Source: Streptomyces bambusae (GTDB lineage Bacteria > Actinomycetota > Actinomycetes > Streptomycetales > Streptomycetaceae). From it: DNA of 64,000 nucleotides. The translations under genes were made by a program, and so were the position numbers. Below the pieces are notes generated by a model, which worked only from the letters and a program-made list of their open reading frames with translations, ran no database searches and had not been told where the DNA came from. The stretch lies in the NCBI RefSeq assembly GCF_020532645.1, contig NZ_JAJAUZ010000029.1, positions 34,662-98,661 on the forward strand. Reading direction: 5' to 3'. Positions within the stretch are counted from its first letter, which is position 1. Every line of letters begins with the position of its first letter. This document shows positions 33,023 through 41,499 of this stretch, piece by piece.

Positions 33023-35280
33023 GCCATGCCTCCCATGCCTCCGTGGTGGTGCTCGGGGTGGTGCTGGACCCCGCCGGCGCCGGGGGGTGCCTGGTGCGGG
33101 ACCCGGAGGCCGGGGGCGGGGTCGGCGCCGTCGGCCGGGTCTCCGGCAGCGGCCTCGCGTTCGGCGACGACCTCGCGGACGGCCTCCAGGACCCCGCGGT
33201 AGCCGGAGCAGCGGCACAGGTTGCCGCAGAGCGCCTGGCGGGTCTCCAGCTCGCTGGGGGCGTGGTTGCCCTCCAGCAGGTCGTGGATGGTCATCGCCAT
33301 GCCGGGGACGCAGAAGCCGCACTGCACGGCGCCGGAGCGGCACAGCGCCTGCTGGACGTCGGACAGTTCGCCGTCGGTGGCCAGGCCCTCGACGGTGCGG
33401 ACCTCGCTGCCGGCGGCGGTGGCGGCCGGTACCAGGCAGGAGGCGACGAGCCGGCCGTCGACCTGCACGGCGCAGGCGCCGCACTCGCCCTGCGAGCAGC
33501 CGTCCTTGGCGCCGGCCAGGCCGAGCCGTTCGCGCAGCACGTAGAGCAGCGACTCGCCGATCCAGGCCCCGGTGACGGGCCGGTCGGCGCCGTTCACACG
33601 CAGCACGTAGGAGGCGTACGGGTGCTCCTCGTGCGGGTCGGCGACGGCGTCCTCGGCCGACCCCGCCGCGGCCGTGCCGTACGCGGTGCCGTGCCCGTCG
33701 GTGCCGTCCCCGGCGGTGTGGCCGGGCTCCTCGGCCGGGCTCCCCTGCGGGTCGGCGAGCGCCGCACCTGCGCCGTCGGTCCCGTGACCGTCGGCGGCAC
33801 CGGCGGCCGCGGAGCCGAAGCCGGCGTCGTGGCCGGCACCGGTCCCGTGGTCCTCGTGCCCGGCCGCCTCGCCGGCGGCCCCGTGCGGGTCCGCGGGCCG
33901 CGCGCCGGCGAAGTCGCCGGCGTGGTCCGCGTGGGCGGGTTCGGCACCGGCGGCTTCGAAGCCTGCGTCATGGGCTGCACCGGCGCCTTCGGTGGCGTGC
34001 CCTTCGGCGGCACCCGTGGCGGCGAAGCCGCCGTCCGCACCGGTCCCGTCCGGGTCCGCGGGCCGCGCGCCGGCGAAGTCGCCGGCGTGGTCCGCGTGGG
34101 CGGGTTCGGCACCGACGGCACCGAAGCCGTCGTAGGCCGCGCCGCCCCCGTGCGGGTCCGCCTCGTCACCCTCGCCGGAACCACCCGCGTAGACGGCCGC
34201 GTCGGCGCCCGCGGGCGCGTCGTCGGCCGGGTGGCCCTCGTGGGCGGCCGGTCCGGCGGGGGCGGGGGCCTCCGGGGCGCCCGCCCCGTGGCCGTCGTGC
34301 GGGGCGGGGCCGTTCCCGAAGGCGTCGAAGGAGCCGCTCTCGCCGCCGGCCGCCGGGATCGCGGCGAGCTCCGCCGCGATCTGGAAGCCCTGCCCGAGGG
34401 TGCTGCCGGGCCCGTAGGACGCGGGTGCCGGCGCCGGCGCCGCGTACGGATCGGCCGCCGGGTAGTCCGGGTACGGCTCCGGGTGGCCGGCCGCCGGGTC
34501 CTCGGCGGGGGCGGGGGCGGGGGCGGTGCCCAGCGCCTCCGCGGCCAGGTCGGTGAAACTGCCCGTCAGGTACGCGTCGGCGGCGGGCGCCGGCTCCTCG
34601 GCCGGGAGGCGGACGGTGCCCGTGTAGTCGGCCGGCGGTGCCACGTAGCCGCGTACGCCGTCGAACCCGGCGGGGGCGGGGTGGTGCTGCCCGCCCTCCG
34701 CGTCGGCCGCCAGGTCCGCCGCGGCGGCCTCCTCGCGGGCCGTCTCCGCGGCGAGCGCCTCGGCCCAGGGGGCGGGCGCGCCGCCGGGCAGGGTGGCGGG
34801 GGCCTGGTGGGCCCACTCGGGCCGCAGCGCGGTGCGCGCGTACTCGCCGGATTCCTCCGGAAGGTCTCCCTCCGCAACGGGCACCGACCATTCACCCGTG
34901 AGGGCGTGGTCCGGCGCCGGTACGACGGCTTCGGCGAAGTGCCACTCGGCGGTGGCCCCCGGGTCGTGCTCGCCGGGCTCCTCCGGCGCGGGCGCGGCGG
35001 CGACCGGCCAGCTGACGGGGTCCCCGGCGGGCAGCGTCCAGGTGCCGGTGGCGCCCGGGTCGGTGCTCGCGGCCGAGGTGACCGGCACGATCACCGGCGG
35101 TACGTAGCCGTGGCCGGGCGCGGCCAGCGGCTCGCCGGTCCCGGTGCCGGTGAGCATGTCCGGCGGGAGACTGACGAACGCGGTCGCGTCGGAGTCGTAC
35201 TCGCCGCCCTGCGGCACCGGTTCCCAGCCCCAGCCGGCGGCGCCCTGTGCGGGGTCGTGCGTGTTCTCGTTGCCACTCAT
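33019..35280 (-). CDS. [2Fe-2S] subunit of the oxidoreductase with very long N-terminal extension
   Basis: 753 aa from ATG 35280, overlapping the FAD subunit stop (ATGA). The conserved CoxS/XdhC-like part is only residues ~556-710: plant-type ferredoxin Cys set in CSQGECGACAVQVDG, then QCGFCVPG and LCGNLCRCSGYRG, so all eight cluster ligands are present. Electrons pass from the Mo centre through these clusters to FAD. The first ~555 residues are Ala/Gly/Asp/His/Glu-rich, acidic and repetitive, including a 55-residue-spaced duplication. Typical subunits are 150-200 aa. The C-terminal tail is His/Gly-rich (HHPEHHHGGMGGM). Such an extension may serve assembly, metal binding or localisation, but this is unproven. 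Confidence 0.9.
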   Translation of the reverse strand: MSGNENTHDPAQGAAGWGWEPVPQGGEYDSDATAFVSLPPDMLTGTGTGEPLAAPGHGYVPPVIVPVTSAASTDPGATGTWTLPAGDPVSWPVAAAPAPEEPGEHDPGATAEWHFAEAVVPAPDHALTGEWSVPVAEGDLPEESGEYARTALRPEWAHQAPATLPGGAPAPWAEALAAETAREEAAAADLAADAEGGQHHPAPAGFDGVRGYVAPPADYTGTVRLPAEEPAPAADAYLTGSFTDLAAEALGTAPAPAPAEDPAAGHPEPYPDYPAADPYAAPAPAPASYGPGSTLGQGFQIAAELAAIPAAGGESGSFDAFGNGPAPHDGHGAGAPEAPAPAGPAAHEGHPADDAPAGADAAVYAGGSGEGDEADPHGGGAAYDGFGAVGAEPAHADHAGDFAGARPADPDGTGADGGFAATGAAEGHATEGAGAAHDAGFEAAGAEPAHADHAGDFAGARPADPHGAAGEAAGHEDHGTGAGHDAGFGSAAAGAADGHGTDGAGAALADPQGSPAEEPGHTAGDGTDGHGTAYGTAAAGSAEDAVADPHEEHPYASYVLRVNGADRPVTGAWIGESLLYVLRERLGLAGAKDGCSQGECGACAVQVDGRLVASCLVPAATAAGSEVRTVEGLATDGELSDVQQALCRSGAVQCGFCVPGMAMTIHDLLEGNHAPSELETRQALCGNLCRCSGYRGVLEAVREVVAEREAAAGDPADGADPAPGLRVPHQAPPGAGGVQHHPEHHHGGMGGMA
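33886..34114. repeat. Direct repeat pair inside the Fe-S subunit gene
   Basis: A 64-base sequence at 33886-33949 recurs identically at 34051-34114. The offset is 165 bases, exactly 55 codons, so both copies are read in frame as EPAHADHAGDFAGARPADP. Diverged related units (HEDHGTGAGHDAGF, HATEGAGAAHDAGF) flank them. The exact identity points to recent duplication within the extension. Confidence 0.85.
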
Positions 35281-36149
35281 GAGGTCAGGGCCCTTCCCAG
35301 AGCTCGCCGGGCCAGCACGGCCACGGTCCGCCGCAGCTGCAGTACCGCCGGCGGCACCGGATCCCCCTGATCCGGTACGCAGGCCATCGCCACGTAGTCG
35401 CCGAAGGCCTCCAGCGCCTCGGGGGCGAGGGTGCGCTCGCCGTCCCAGTCGATGAGGGAGGCGACCCACTGCTCGGCCTCCAGGGGCCGCAGCGGCATCG
35501 GGGCGACGGCCCCGACCGCGCAGCGCACGCCGCGGCGGGCCGGGTCGAGGACGAGGCCCACGGAGGCCACGGCGCGGCCGGGTCCGGTGCGGCCGGTGGC
35601 CTTCAGGAACACCTGCGGGGCGTGCAGCAGCGGCACCCGGACGAACCCGATGAGTTCGCCGGGGCTGAGCATCTCGCGGCCTGCCAGCAGGTGGGAGACG
35701 GGGATCTCGCGGGTGCCGCCGGGGCCCACGATGAGGAGCACGGCCTCCAGGGCGGCGAGCACCGGGAGGGCGTCGCCGGCGGGCGCGGCGGTGGCGATGT
35801 TGCCGCCGAGGGTGCCGGCGTTGCGGATCTGCGGGGGTCCGGCGGCGCGGGCGGCGGCGGCCAGGGCGGGGATGAGGGCCGCGAAGTCGGGCCGGCCCAT
35901 CCGGGCGTGCGTGAGGCCGGCGCCGAGCAGGGCGTGGCCGTCCTGGTACTGCCAGCCGCGGATCTCGCTGATGCGGCCCAGGCCGACGAGACCGGCGGGC
36001 CGGAGGAGTCCGGAGTTGACCGCGGTCATGAGGTCGGTGCCGCCGGCGACCGGCACGGCGGCGGGCATGGCGGCGAGCGCCGCCACGGCCTCGTCGAGCG
36101 AGGCCGGCAGCATCACGGACTGCGTCGCCTGCGGTGCGTGCGTGGTCAA
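35277..36149 (-). CDS. FAD-binding subunit of the xanthine dehydrogenase-family enzyme
   Basis: 290 aa. Start TTG 36149, with AAGGGG upstream. FAD_binding_5-type features include the N-terminal AAVPVAGGTDLMTAVNSGLL and the pyrophosphate-binding stretch IRNAGTLGGNIATAAPAGD (residues ~108-126). A C-terminal CO_deh_flav_C-like part follows (GPGRAVASVGLVLDPARRGVRCAVGAVAPMPLR). It is first in the operon FAD, Fe-S, Mo, with 4-base overlaps at both junctions, so the three subunits are made together and form one complex. Accepts electrons from the [2Fe-2S] clusters. Confidence 0.92.
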   Translation of the reverse strand: MTTHAPQATQSVMLPASLDEAVAALAAMPAAVPVAGGTDLMTAVNSGLLRPAGLVGLGRISEIRGWQYQDGHALLGAGLTHARMGRPDFAALIPALAAAARAAGPPQIRNAGTLGGNIATAAPAGDALPVLAALEAVLLIVGPGGTREIPVSHLLAGREMLSPGELIGFVRVPLLHAPQVFLKATGRTGPGRAVASVGLVLDPARRGVRCAVGAVAPMPLRPLEAEQWVASLIDWDGERTLAPEALEAFGDYVAMACVPDQGDPVPPAVLQLRRTVAVLARRALGRALTS

Positions 36150-36478
36150 CCCAGCTGCCCCTTCCCGATGTCCCGGCGCTCACGCCTGTCCGCCGTACGG
36201 TACGTGCTCACCGCCGGGACGTGGCAACTCTGGCACATCTTCCGCGCCGTGCGACGCGAGGGGGCACCGGAGGCGGTTCGCCCCCGACGTCACCGATAGT
36301 CCGGTTCCTCCTGATTCTCGACAGAGTTCCGCTTACCGCTCTTCGGCGGCTTTCACGGGAGTTGGGGCGGCTGATACGGATTGTTCGCTTCCGCCGCAGC
36401 AGCCGCCACGCGCCCCTCGCGCACCCGCACCGCCCGCACGCCCGGACCCCCGGGCCCGCCGCCGAACTCCCGCCCCGC
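36150..36478. other. Intergenic region upstream of the oxidoreductase operon
   Basis: 329 bases between the FAD subunit start and the hexosaminidase stop. It must hold the operon promoter. A patch at 36295-36390 is less GC-rich (gatagtccggttcctcctga, agagttccgc, gatacggattgttcgc). A 31-codon rightward GTG frame at ~36207-36302 exists but lacks support. No operator is recognised. Confidence 0.35.
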
Positions 36479-38185
36479 TCACGCCTCCGGCGGCGCGCCT
36501 TCCCGGGGCCGTCCGAGCACTCCGGGGCGGCGCTGCCAGGGCAGCGGGCCGCCGGGCGGCCGGTAGCCGACACCGAGCGCGTCGAGCCGGGCGTAATGGG
36601 CCGTCATACGGGCCTCGAAGCCCGGCCAGTCGCGGTCCGCGGGGGCCGGCAGCGCGGACCACACCACCTCCGCGAAGGCCGCCAGCCGCGGGAACACCTG
36701 GTAGTCCACGCGTCCCTGGTCGGCCATCACCTCGGTCCACACGTTCGCCTGCGCACCCAGCACGTGCGCCGCCGCGTCCGCGGACAGCCCGGGCGGCACC
36801 GGCTCGAACCGGTAGACGTCCTCCAGGGTCCGCACGTACGCGATGGGCATCGGCTCGTCCGGGCTTCCGCTTTGCCGGTAGTCCAGGTAGACGTGCTGCT
36901 CGGGGCACATCACGACGTCGTGCCCCGCCTCGGCGGCGGCGATGCCGCCCGCGTAGCCGCGCCAGGACGACACCGCGGCACCCGGCGCGAGTCCGCCTTC
37001 CAGGATCTCGTCCCATCCGATCAGGCGGCGGCCGCGGGCGGCCAGCCAGCCGTCGAAGTGCCGGATGAACCAGGACTGGAGGCCGTCCTCGCCGGCCACG
37101 CCCAGCTCCCGGATCCGCGCCTGCGCGGCCGGCGAGGCCCGCCACTCGTCCTTGGGGCACTCGTCGCCGCCGATGTGCACGAACGGCGAGACCTCGGCCG
37201 GAAACAGCTCCAGCAGCTCCTCGAAGACGCCCTCGTAGAACCGCAGTACGTCCTCGGTGGGCGCCAGCACGTGCGGGCTGATCCCCCAGTCGTCCCAGAC
37301 CTCCAGCGCCGCCGTGTCGACGACGTCCGCGTTCCCCAGGTGCGGGTAGGCGGCGATGGCGGCCAGCGAGTGGCCGGGCACGTCGATCTCGGGGACCACC
37401 CGGACGTGCCGTTCGGCGGCGTACGCGACGATCTCGCGGATGTCGTCCTGGGTGTAGAACCCGCCGTGCGGGGTCTCGTTCCACAGCGGGGAGGCGCGGT
37501 GCCCCCAGCGGCTGCGCGGCCGCCAGGCGCCGACCTCCGTGAGCCGCGGGTACCGCCGGATCTCCACCCGCCAGCCCTGATCGTCGGTCAGGTGCAGGTG
37601 CAGCACGTTGAGCTTGTGGGCGGCGAGCAGGTCGATGTACCGCAGGACGCCGTCCTTGGGCATGAAGTGCCGTGCCACGTCGAGCAGCATCCCGCGCCAC
37701 CCGAACCGCGGCCGGTCCTCGATCCGCACGGCGGGCAGCCGCCAGGTGCGGCCGGGCAGCGGGGCGCGCCGGTACGCGTCCGGGCCGAGCAGCTGACGGA
37801 GGGTCTGGGCACCCCAGAAGGCGCCGGCCGGGCCGCCGGCGAGGACCTCGGCGCCCTCCGGGCCGGCGGTGAGCCGGTACCCCTCGGGCCCGAGCTCCTT
37901 CCCGGTGGCAGCGTCGACGGCGATCCGCAGGCCGGCGGTGCCCGGGTCGCCCGCGGGCGGCAGCAGCGGCAGCCCGGTGGCGGCGCCCAGCTCGCGGCGC
38001 AGCCACGCGGCGGCACCCTCGCCGCCCGGCCCGGCGGCGAGGGTACTGGCGGGGGTGAGCTCGTACGGGTCCGCGCCGGCGGTCGTCCCGGTGCTCAGCG
38101 GGGCCGGGATCAGGTCCGGGGCGGCGACGGCAGGGGCGGCATCTCCGTTGCGTTCTGTGCAACGGCTGTTTCGCAGAGCGCTCAT
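36479..38185 (-). CDS. Beta-N-acetylhexosaminidase (glycoside hydrolase family 20)
   Basis: 568 aa. The N-terminal GH20b-type domain (residues ~20-160) precedes the catalytic barrel, which starts RFGWRGMLLDVARHFMPKDGVLRYIDLLAAHKLNVLHLHLTDDQGWRVEI. The catalytic Asp-Glu pair lies near residues 341-342 in HIGGDECPK. Trp-rich active-site loops (IGWDEILEGGL, VSSWRGYAGGIAAAEAGHDVVM, ANVWTE) follow. It releases terminal GlcNAc/GalNAc from chitin-derived sugars or glycans by substrate-assisted catalysis. No signal peptide is evident (start MSALRNSRCTERNGD), so it is likely cytoplasmic. No DasR-type site is seen in the short upstream region. Confidence 0.95.
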   Translation of the reverse strand: MSALRNSRCTERNGDAAPAVAAPDLIPAPLSTGTTAGADPYELTPASTLAAGPGGEGAAAWLRRELGAATGLPLLPPAGDPGTAGLRIAVDAATGKELGPEGYRLTAGPEGAEVLAGGPAGAFWGAQTLRQLLGPDAYRRAPLPGRTWRLPAVRIEDRPRFGWRGMLLDVARHFMPKDGVLRYIDLLAAHKLNVLHLHLTDDQGWRVEIRRYPRLTEVGAWRPRSRWGHRASPLWNETPHGGFYTQDDIREIVAYAAERHVRVVPEIDVPGHSLAAIAAYPHLGNADVVDTAALEVWDDWGISPHVLAPTEDVLRFYEGVFEELLELFPAEVSPFVHIGGDECPKDEWRASPAAQARIRELGVAGEDGLQSWFIRHFDGWLAARGRRLIGWDEILEGGLAPGAAVSSWRGYAGGIAAAEAGHDVVMCPEQHVYLDYRQSGSPDEPMPIAYVRTLEDVYRFEPVPPGLSADAAAHVLGAQANVWTEVMADQGRVDYQVFPRLAAFAEVVWSALPAPADRDWPGFEARMTAHYARLDALGVGYRPPGGPLPWQRRPGVLGRPREGAPPEA

Positions 38186-38208
38186 GGCGGGACCCTACGG
38201 GACGACGA

Positions 38209-38244
38209 AGGCCCCCGGGCCGTGTTTCCACGTCCCGGGGGCCT
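38209..38244. terminator. Hairpin terminator after the DUF3039 gene
   Basis: aggcccccgggccgtg (38209-38224) and cacgtcccgggggcct (38229-38244) pair with one mismatch around a short loop. The hairpin lies between the DUF3039 stop (38278) and the hexosaminidase start (38185). Confidence 0.7.
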
Positions 38245-38277
38245 CCCCGCGTTCAGCCGGACCGGCGGGCCGCCGGA

Positions 38278-38562
38278 CTACTTGTCCTTGCCGCCCTTGT
38301 CCTTGTCGCCGCCCGCGCCCATGGACTCGTAGATCTCCTTGCACATGGGGCAGACGGGGTACTTCTTCGGGTCGCGTCCGGGGACCCACACCTTGCCGCA
38401 GAGCGCGACGACGGGGGTCCCGTCGAGGGCGCTCGCCATGATCTTGTCCTTCTGGACGTAATGGGCGAAGCGCTCGTGGTCGCCATCGCCGTGGGACACC
38501 TGCGGCGTCGGCTCAACGAGGGTCCCGGTGCCAGTCCCGCGCTCGGGCTCAAGAGTGCTCAT
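38278..38562 (-). CDS. DUF3039 family protein with putative zinc ribbon
   Basis: 94 aa. Strongly conserved actinobacterial sequence: SHGDGDHERFAHYVQKDKIM, DGTPVVALCGKVWVPGRDPKKYPVCPMCKEIYE. The spaced Cys residues (ALCGK and CPMC) suggest one zinc site. The C-terminus is Lys/Gly/Asp-rich (GGDKDKGGKDK). Function is not known. It lies 29 bases downstream of yqgE on the same strand and is probably in the same transcript. Confidence 0.9.
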   Translation of the reverse strand: MSTLEPERGTGTGTLVEPTPQVSHGDGDHERFAHYVQKDKIMASALDGTPVVALCGKVWVPGRDPKKYPVCPMCKEIYESMGAGGDKDKGGKDK

Positions 38563-38591
38563 GCCTGCCAGGGTACTGGGCCGGGCGGCGC

Positions 38592-39152
38592 TCAGTTGAG
38601 CGACGGGTCGTCCGGATAGGTGGCGACCATGGCCAGCTCGCTGCGCTGGCGGCGCAGGACGGAGCGCCAGAGCCGTTCGGGGTCGGGCGAGGAGACGTCA
38701 CCGGGCTCGGATTCGACCACGTACCAGGCGCCGTCGTTCAGTTCGTCCTCCAGCTGCCCGGGACCCCAGCCCGAGTATCCGGCGAAGATCCGCAGCGAGC
38801 CGAGGGCGCTGGCCAGCAGCTCCGGCGGGGCCTCCAGGTCGACCAGCCCGATCGCGCCGAATATCCGGCGCCAGCCGAGCGGGCCCTCCTCGCCGGGGAT
38901 GACGGCGACGCCGAGGGCGGAATCGAGGGAGACCGGGCCGCCCTGGAAGACCACGCCGGGCTCGCCGGCCAGCGGCGCCCACGGGAGCAGGATGTCCCCG
39001 ACGCCCACCGGGGTGGGCCGGTTGAGGACCACGCCGAGCGAACCCGCCTCGTCGTGGTCGAGCAGGAGCACCACCGCGCGGTCGAAATTCGGGTCCGCGA
39101 GCGCGGGGGTGGCCACGAGCAGTCGCCCTGTGAGCGAGGACACCTCGGTCAT
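38592..39152 (-). CDS. YqgE/AlgH family protein
   Basis: 186 aa from ATG 39152 (MTEVSSLTGRLLVATPALADPNFDRAVVLLL), the position matching the family. An in-frame ATG at 39170 has a better ribosome-binding site (GGAGGG), so six extra residues are possible. Family motifs: DEAGSLGVVLNRPT, VFQGGPVSLDSALGVAVI and FAGYSGWGPGQLEDEL. These proteins are widespread and of unsettled function; Pseudomonas AlgH was linked to alginate regulation. It is divergent from murA across a 296-base gap. Confidence 0.92.
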   Translation of the reverse strand: MTEVSSLTGRLLVATPALADPNFDRAVVLLLDHDEAGSLGVVLNRPTPVGVGDILLPWAPLAGEPGVVFQGGPVSLDSALGVAVIPGEEGPLGWRRIFGAIGLVDLEAPPELLASALGSLRIFAGYSGWGPGQLEDELNDGAWYVVESEPGDVSSPDPERLWRSVLRRQRSELAMVATYPDDPSLN

Positions 39153-39448
39153 GCCGACATGATCCCGCATATTCGCCCTCCGGGGGGAGCGGACGGCGGT
39201 CCGTGATCGTGTGCAGCTCAGGGCGCACGGCAGCAGCGAGGAGCGCGCGCACCCGCCGGCGGCGGCAAGAGGCGGAGGGCAACGGTCCGCTACACCGCGG
39301 GCACGGAGGGTGCTGTGGCAAATCCATGACGTTCCCGTAGCCCCGTGAGCCTTACAAGGAAGGGGCCTCTGGCCCTTACCCTTTTCTCTGGCCACCTGCC
39401 CCGCCCCCTGTTCCACGGGGGGACCCCCGACTCCGGAACGCGAGATTC

Positions 39449-40795
39449 ATGACCGGCACAGTCAGTGACGATGTACTGCTTGTCCACGGCGGTACCCCGC
39501 TTGAGGGCGAGATCCGGGTCCGCGGCGCGAAGAACCTCGTGCCGAAGGCCATGGTCGCCGCGCTGCTCGGCAGCGGTCCCAGCCGTCTGCGCAACGTTCC
39601 CGACATCCGTGACGTGCGCGTCGTCCGCGGTCTGCTGCAGCTCCACGGGGTGACGGTCCGCCCCGGTGACGAGCCGGGTGAGCTGGTGCTCGACCCGACG
39701 CACGTCGAGAGCGCCAACGTCGCGGACATCGACGCGCACGCGGGTTCCTCGCGGATCCCGATCCTCTTCTGCGGCCCGCTGCTGCACCGGCTGGGCCACG
39801 CGTTCATCCCGGGCCTCGGCGGCTGCGACATCGGCGGCCGGCCGATCGACTTCCACTTCGACGTGCTCCGCCAGTTCGGCGCGACCATCGAGAAGCGCGA
39901 GGACGGCCAGTACCTGGAGGCCCCGCAGCGCCTTCGCGGTTGCAAGATCCGCCTGCCGTACCCGTCGGTCGGTTCGACCGAGCAGGTGCTGCTGACGGCC
40001 GTGCTCGCCGAGGGCGTCACCGAGCTGTCGAACGCGGCGGTCGAGCCGGAGATCGAGGACCTCATCTGCGTGCTGCAGAAGATGGGCGCCATCATCTCCA
40101 TGGACACCGACCGGACCATCCGGATCACCGGCGTGGACCGGCTCGGCGGCTACAACCACAAGGCGCTCCCGGACCGCCTGGAGGCCGCCTCGTGGGCTTC
40201 CGCGGCCCTGGCGACCCGCGGCAACATCTACGTGCGCGGCGCCCAGCAGCGCTCGATGATGACCTTCCTGAACACGTACCGGAAGGTCGGCGGCGCCTTC
40301 GAGATCGACGACGACGGCATCCGCTTCTGGCACCCGGGCGGCCCGCTCAACGCCATCGCCCTGGAGACGGACGTCCACCCCGGTTTCCAGACCGACTGGC
40401 AGCAGCCGCTGGTGGTGGCCCTGACCCAGGCCTCCGGCCTCTCCATCGTCCACGAGACGGTCTACGAGTCCCGGCTGGGCTTCACCTCCGCGCTGAACCA
40501 GATGGGCGCGCACATCCAGCTGTACCGCGAGTGCCTGGGCGGCTCGGCCTGCCGCTTCGGCCAGCGGAACTTCCTGCACTCGGCGGTCGTCTCCGGCCCG
40601 ACCAAGCTGCAGGGCGCCGACCTGGTCATCCCCGACCTGCGCGGCGGCTTCTCGTACCTGATCGCGGCGCTGGCGGCCGAGGGCACCTCGCGGGTCCACG
40701 GCATCGACCTGATCAACCGCGGCTACGAGAACTTCATGGAGAAGCTCGTGGAGCTGGGCGCGAAGGTCGAGCTGCCGGGCGGCGACGTCGTCTGA
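39449..40795 (+). CDS. murA: UDP-N-acetylglucosamine 1-carboxyvinyltransferase
   Basis: 448 aa. Transfers enolpyruvate from PEP to UDP-GlcNAc, the first committed peptidoglycan step. The EPSP-synthase fold is shown by GGTPLEGEIRVRGAKNLVPKAM (Lys28 and Asn29 match the E. coli Lys22-Asn23 pair), the loop GLGGCDIGGRPIDFH with catalytic Cys126, and TDWQQPL. Cys rather than Asp at that position predicts fosfomycin sensitivity of the enzyme. It is monocistronic, with a strong terminator after it; the HU gene converges. Confidence 0.97.
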   Translation: MTGTVSDDVLLVHGGTPLEGEIRVRGAKNLVPKAMVAALLGSGPSRLRNVPDIRDVRVVRGLLQLHGVTVRPGDEPGELVLDPTHVESANVADIDAHAGSSRIPILFCGPLLHRLGHAFIPGLGGCDIGGRPIDFHFDVLRQFGATIEKREDGQYLEAPQRLRGCKIRLPYPSVGSTEQVLLTAVLAEGVTELSNAAVEPEIEDLICVLQKMGAIISMDTDRTIRITGVDRLGGYNHKALPDRLEAASWASAALATRGNIYVRGAQQRSMMTFLNTYRKVGGAFEIDDDGIRFWHPGGPLNAIALETDVHPGFQTDWQQPLVVALTQASGLSIVHETVYESRLGFTSALNQMGAHIQLYRECLGGSACRFGQRNFLHSAVVSGPTKLQGADLVIPDLRGGFSYLIAALAAEGTSRVHGIDLINRGYENFMEKLVELGAKVELPGGDVV

Positions 40796-40816
40796 CGGCC
40801 CGCCAGAGGGCACTGA

Positions 40817-40859
40817 GCCGAAAGGGCGGCCACCCGGGACCGGGTGGCCGCCCTTCGGC
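40817..40859. terminator. Terminator between murA and hup
   Basis: A long stem, gccgaaagggcggccacccg (40817-40836) with cgggtggccgcccttcggc (40841-40859), has one bulged base and a tetraloop. It serves the convergent murA and HU genes. Confidence 0.88.
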
Positions 40860-40908
40860 GTACTACGTACTACTTACACGCCAGAGGCCTGCAAGCCGTA
40901 CCGAGGGC

Positions 40909-41190
40909 TCACTTGCCCTTGGCGGCTTCCTTGAGCTTGGAGCCCGCGGAGACCTTCACGCTGTAGCCGGCCGGGATCTGGATGGGGTCGCCGGTCTGCG
41001 GGTTACGCGCGGTGCGAGCGGCACGGTGGGTGCGCTCGAAGGTCAGGAAGCCGGGGATGGTGACCTTCTCGTCGCCCTTGGCGACGACCTCGCCGATGGT
41101 CTCGGCGAGGGCGGCCAGAACGGCGTCGGCGTCCTTGCGGGTCACCTCGGCGCGCTCGGACAGAGCGGCCACCAGCTCACTGCGGTTCAT
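40909..41190 (-). CDS. hup: HU-family DNA-binding protein
   Basis: 93 aa, the short HU form without the Lys/Ala-rich tail of the second streptomycete HU (HupS). MNRSELVAALSERAEVTRKDADAVLAALAETI is the dimerisation half. The beta-arm region (GFLTFERTHRAARTARNPQTGDPIQIPAG) carries the conserved Arg-Asn-Pro tip that kinks DNA. Binds DNA non-specifically and compacts the nucleoid during vegetative growth. GGGAG precedes the ATG. It lies upstream of a leader with a perfect small hairpin at 41273-41291. Confidence 0.96.
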   Translation of the reverse strand: MNRSELVAALSERAEVTRKDADAVLAALAETIGEVVAKGDEKVTIPGFLTFERTHRAARTARNPQTGDPIQIPAGYSVKVSAGSKLKEAAKGK

Positions 41191-41272
41191 GTTGTACTCC
41201 CGTGTTCAACTTGCCTATGAGGCGTGAGATCGAAGCCGATGCTGCCAGGGTCCTAGGACAGTCCCCGGACCC

Positions 41273-41291
41273 GGGTCTGAACGTCAGACCC
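41273..41291. promoter_or_regulatory. Perfect inverted repeat upstream of hup
   Basis: GGGTCTGA (41273-41280) and TCAGACCC (41284-41291) form a perfect 8-base inverted repeat with a 3-base spacer, 83 bases upstream of the HU start codon. It may be an operator or an RNA hairpin in the hup leader. The remaining 41191-41499 interval has no recognisable gene. Confidence 0.4.
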
Positions 41292-41414
41292 TCGCGCCCG
41301 GTTACGCATCCTGCCCCCACCAGCGGCGGGAACGCCAATCCGGCACCCGCCAGGGTCACACGAAAAGCGCCACCGTCACGCCTCGGTGACGCTCCGTCCG
41401 CGTCCGTGGGAACA

Positions 41415-41450
41415 CGGGGATGCGGACCGCGGACCTCGCGGGCATCCCCG
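41415..41450 (-). terminator. Hairpin after the malic enzyme gene
   Basis: CGGGGATGC (41415-41423) pairs with GCATCCCCG (41442-41450), and the interior (ggaccgcgg...ccgcg-like) can extend the fold. It lies 50 bases past the malic enzyme stop in its direction of transcription. Confidence 0.5.
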
Positions 41451-41499
41451 CAACCCTAGAGGCGGTCCGTGCGGCCCGCATCCCGCGACGCGCCGTGCG

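Noticed and set aside
36207..36302. 31-codon rightward GTG ORF upstream of the oxidoreductase operon
   Set aside because: No ribosome-binding site and no leader-peptide pattern; probably chance.
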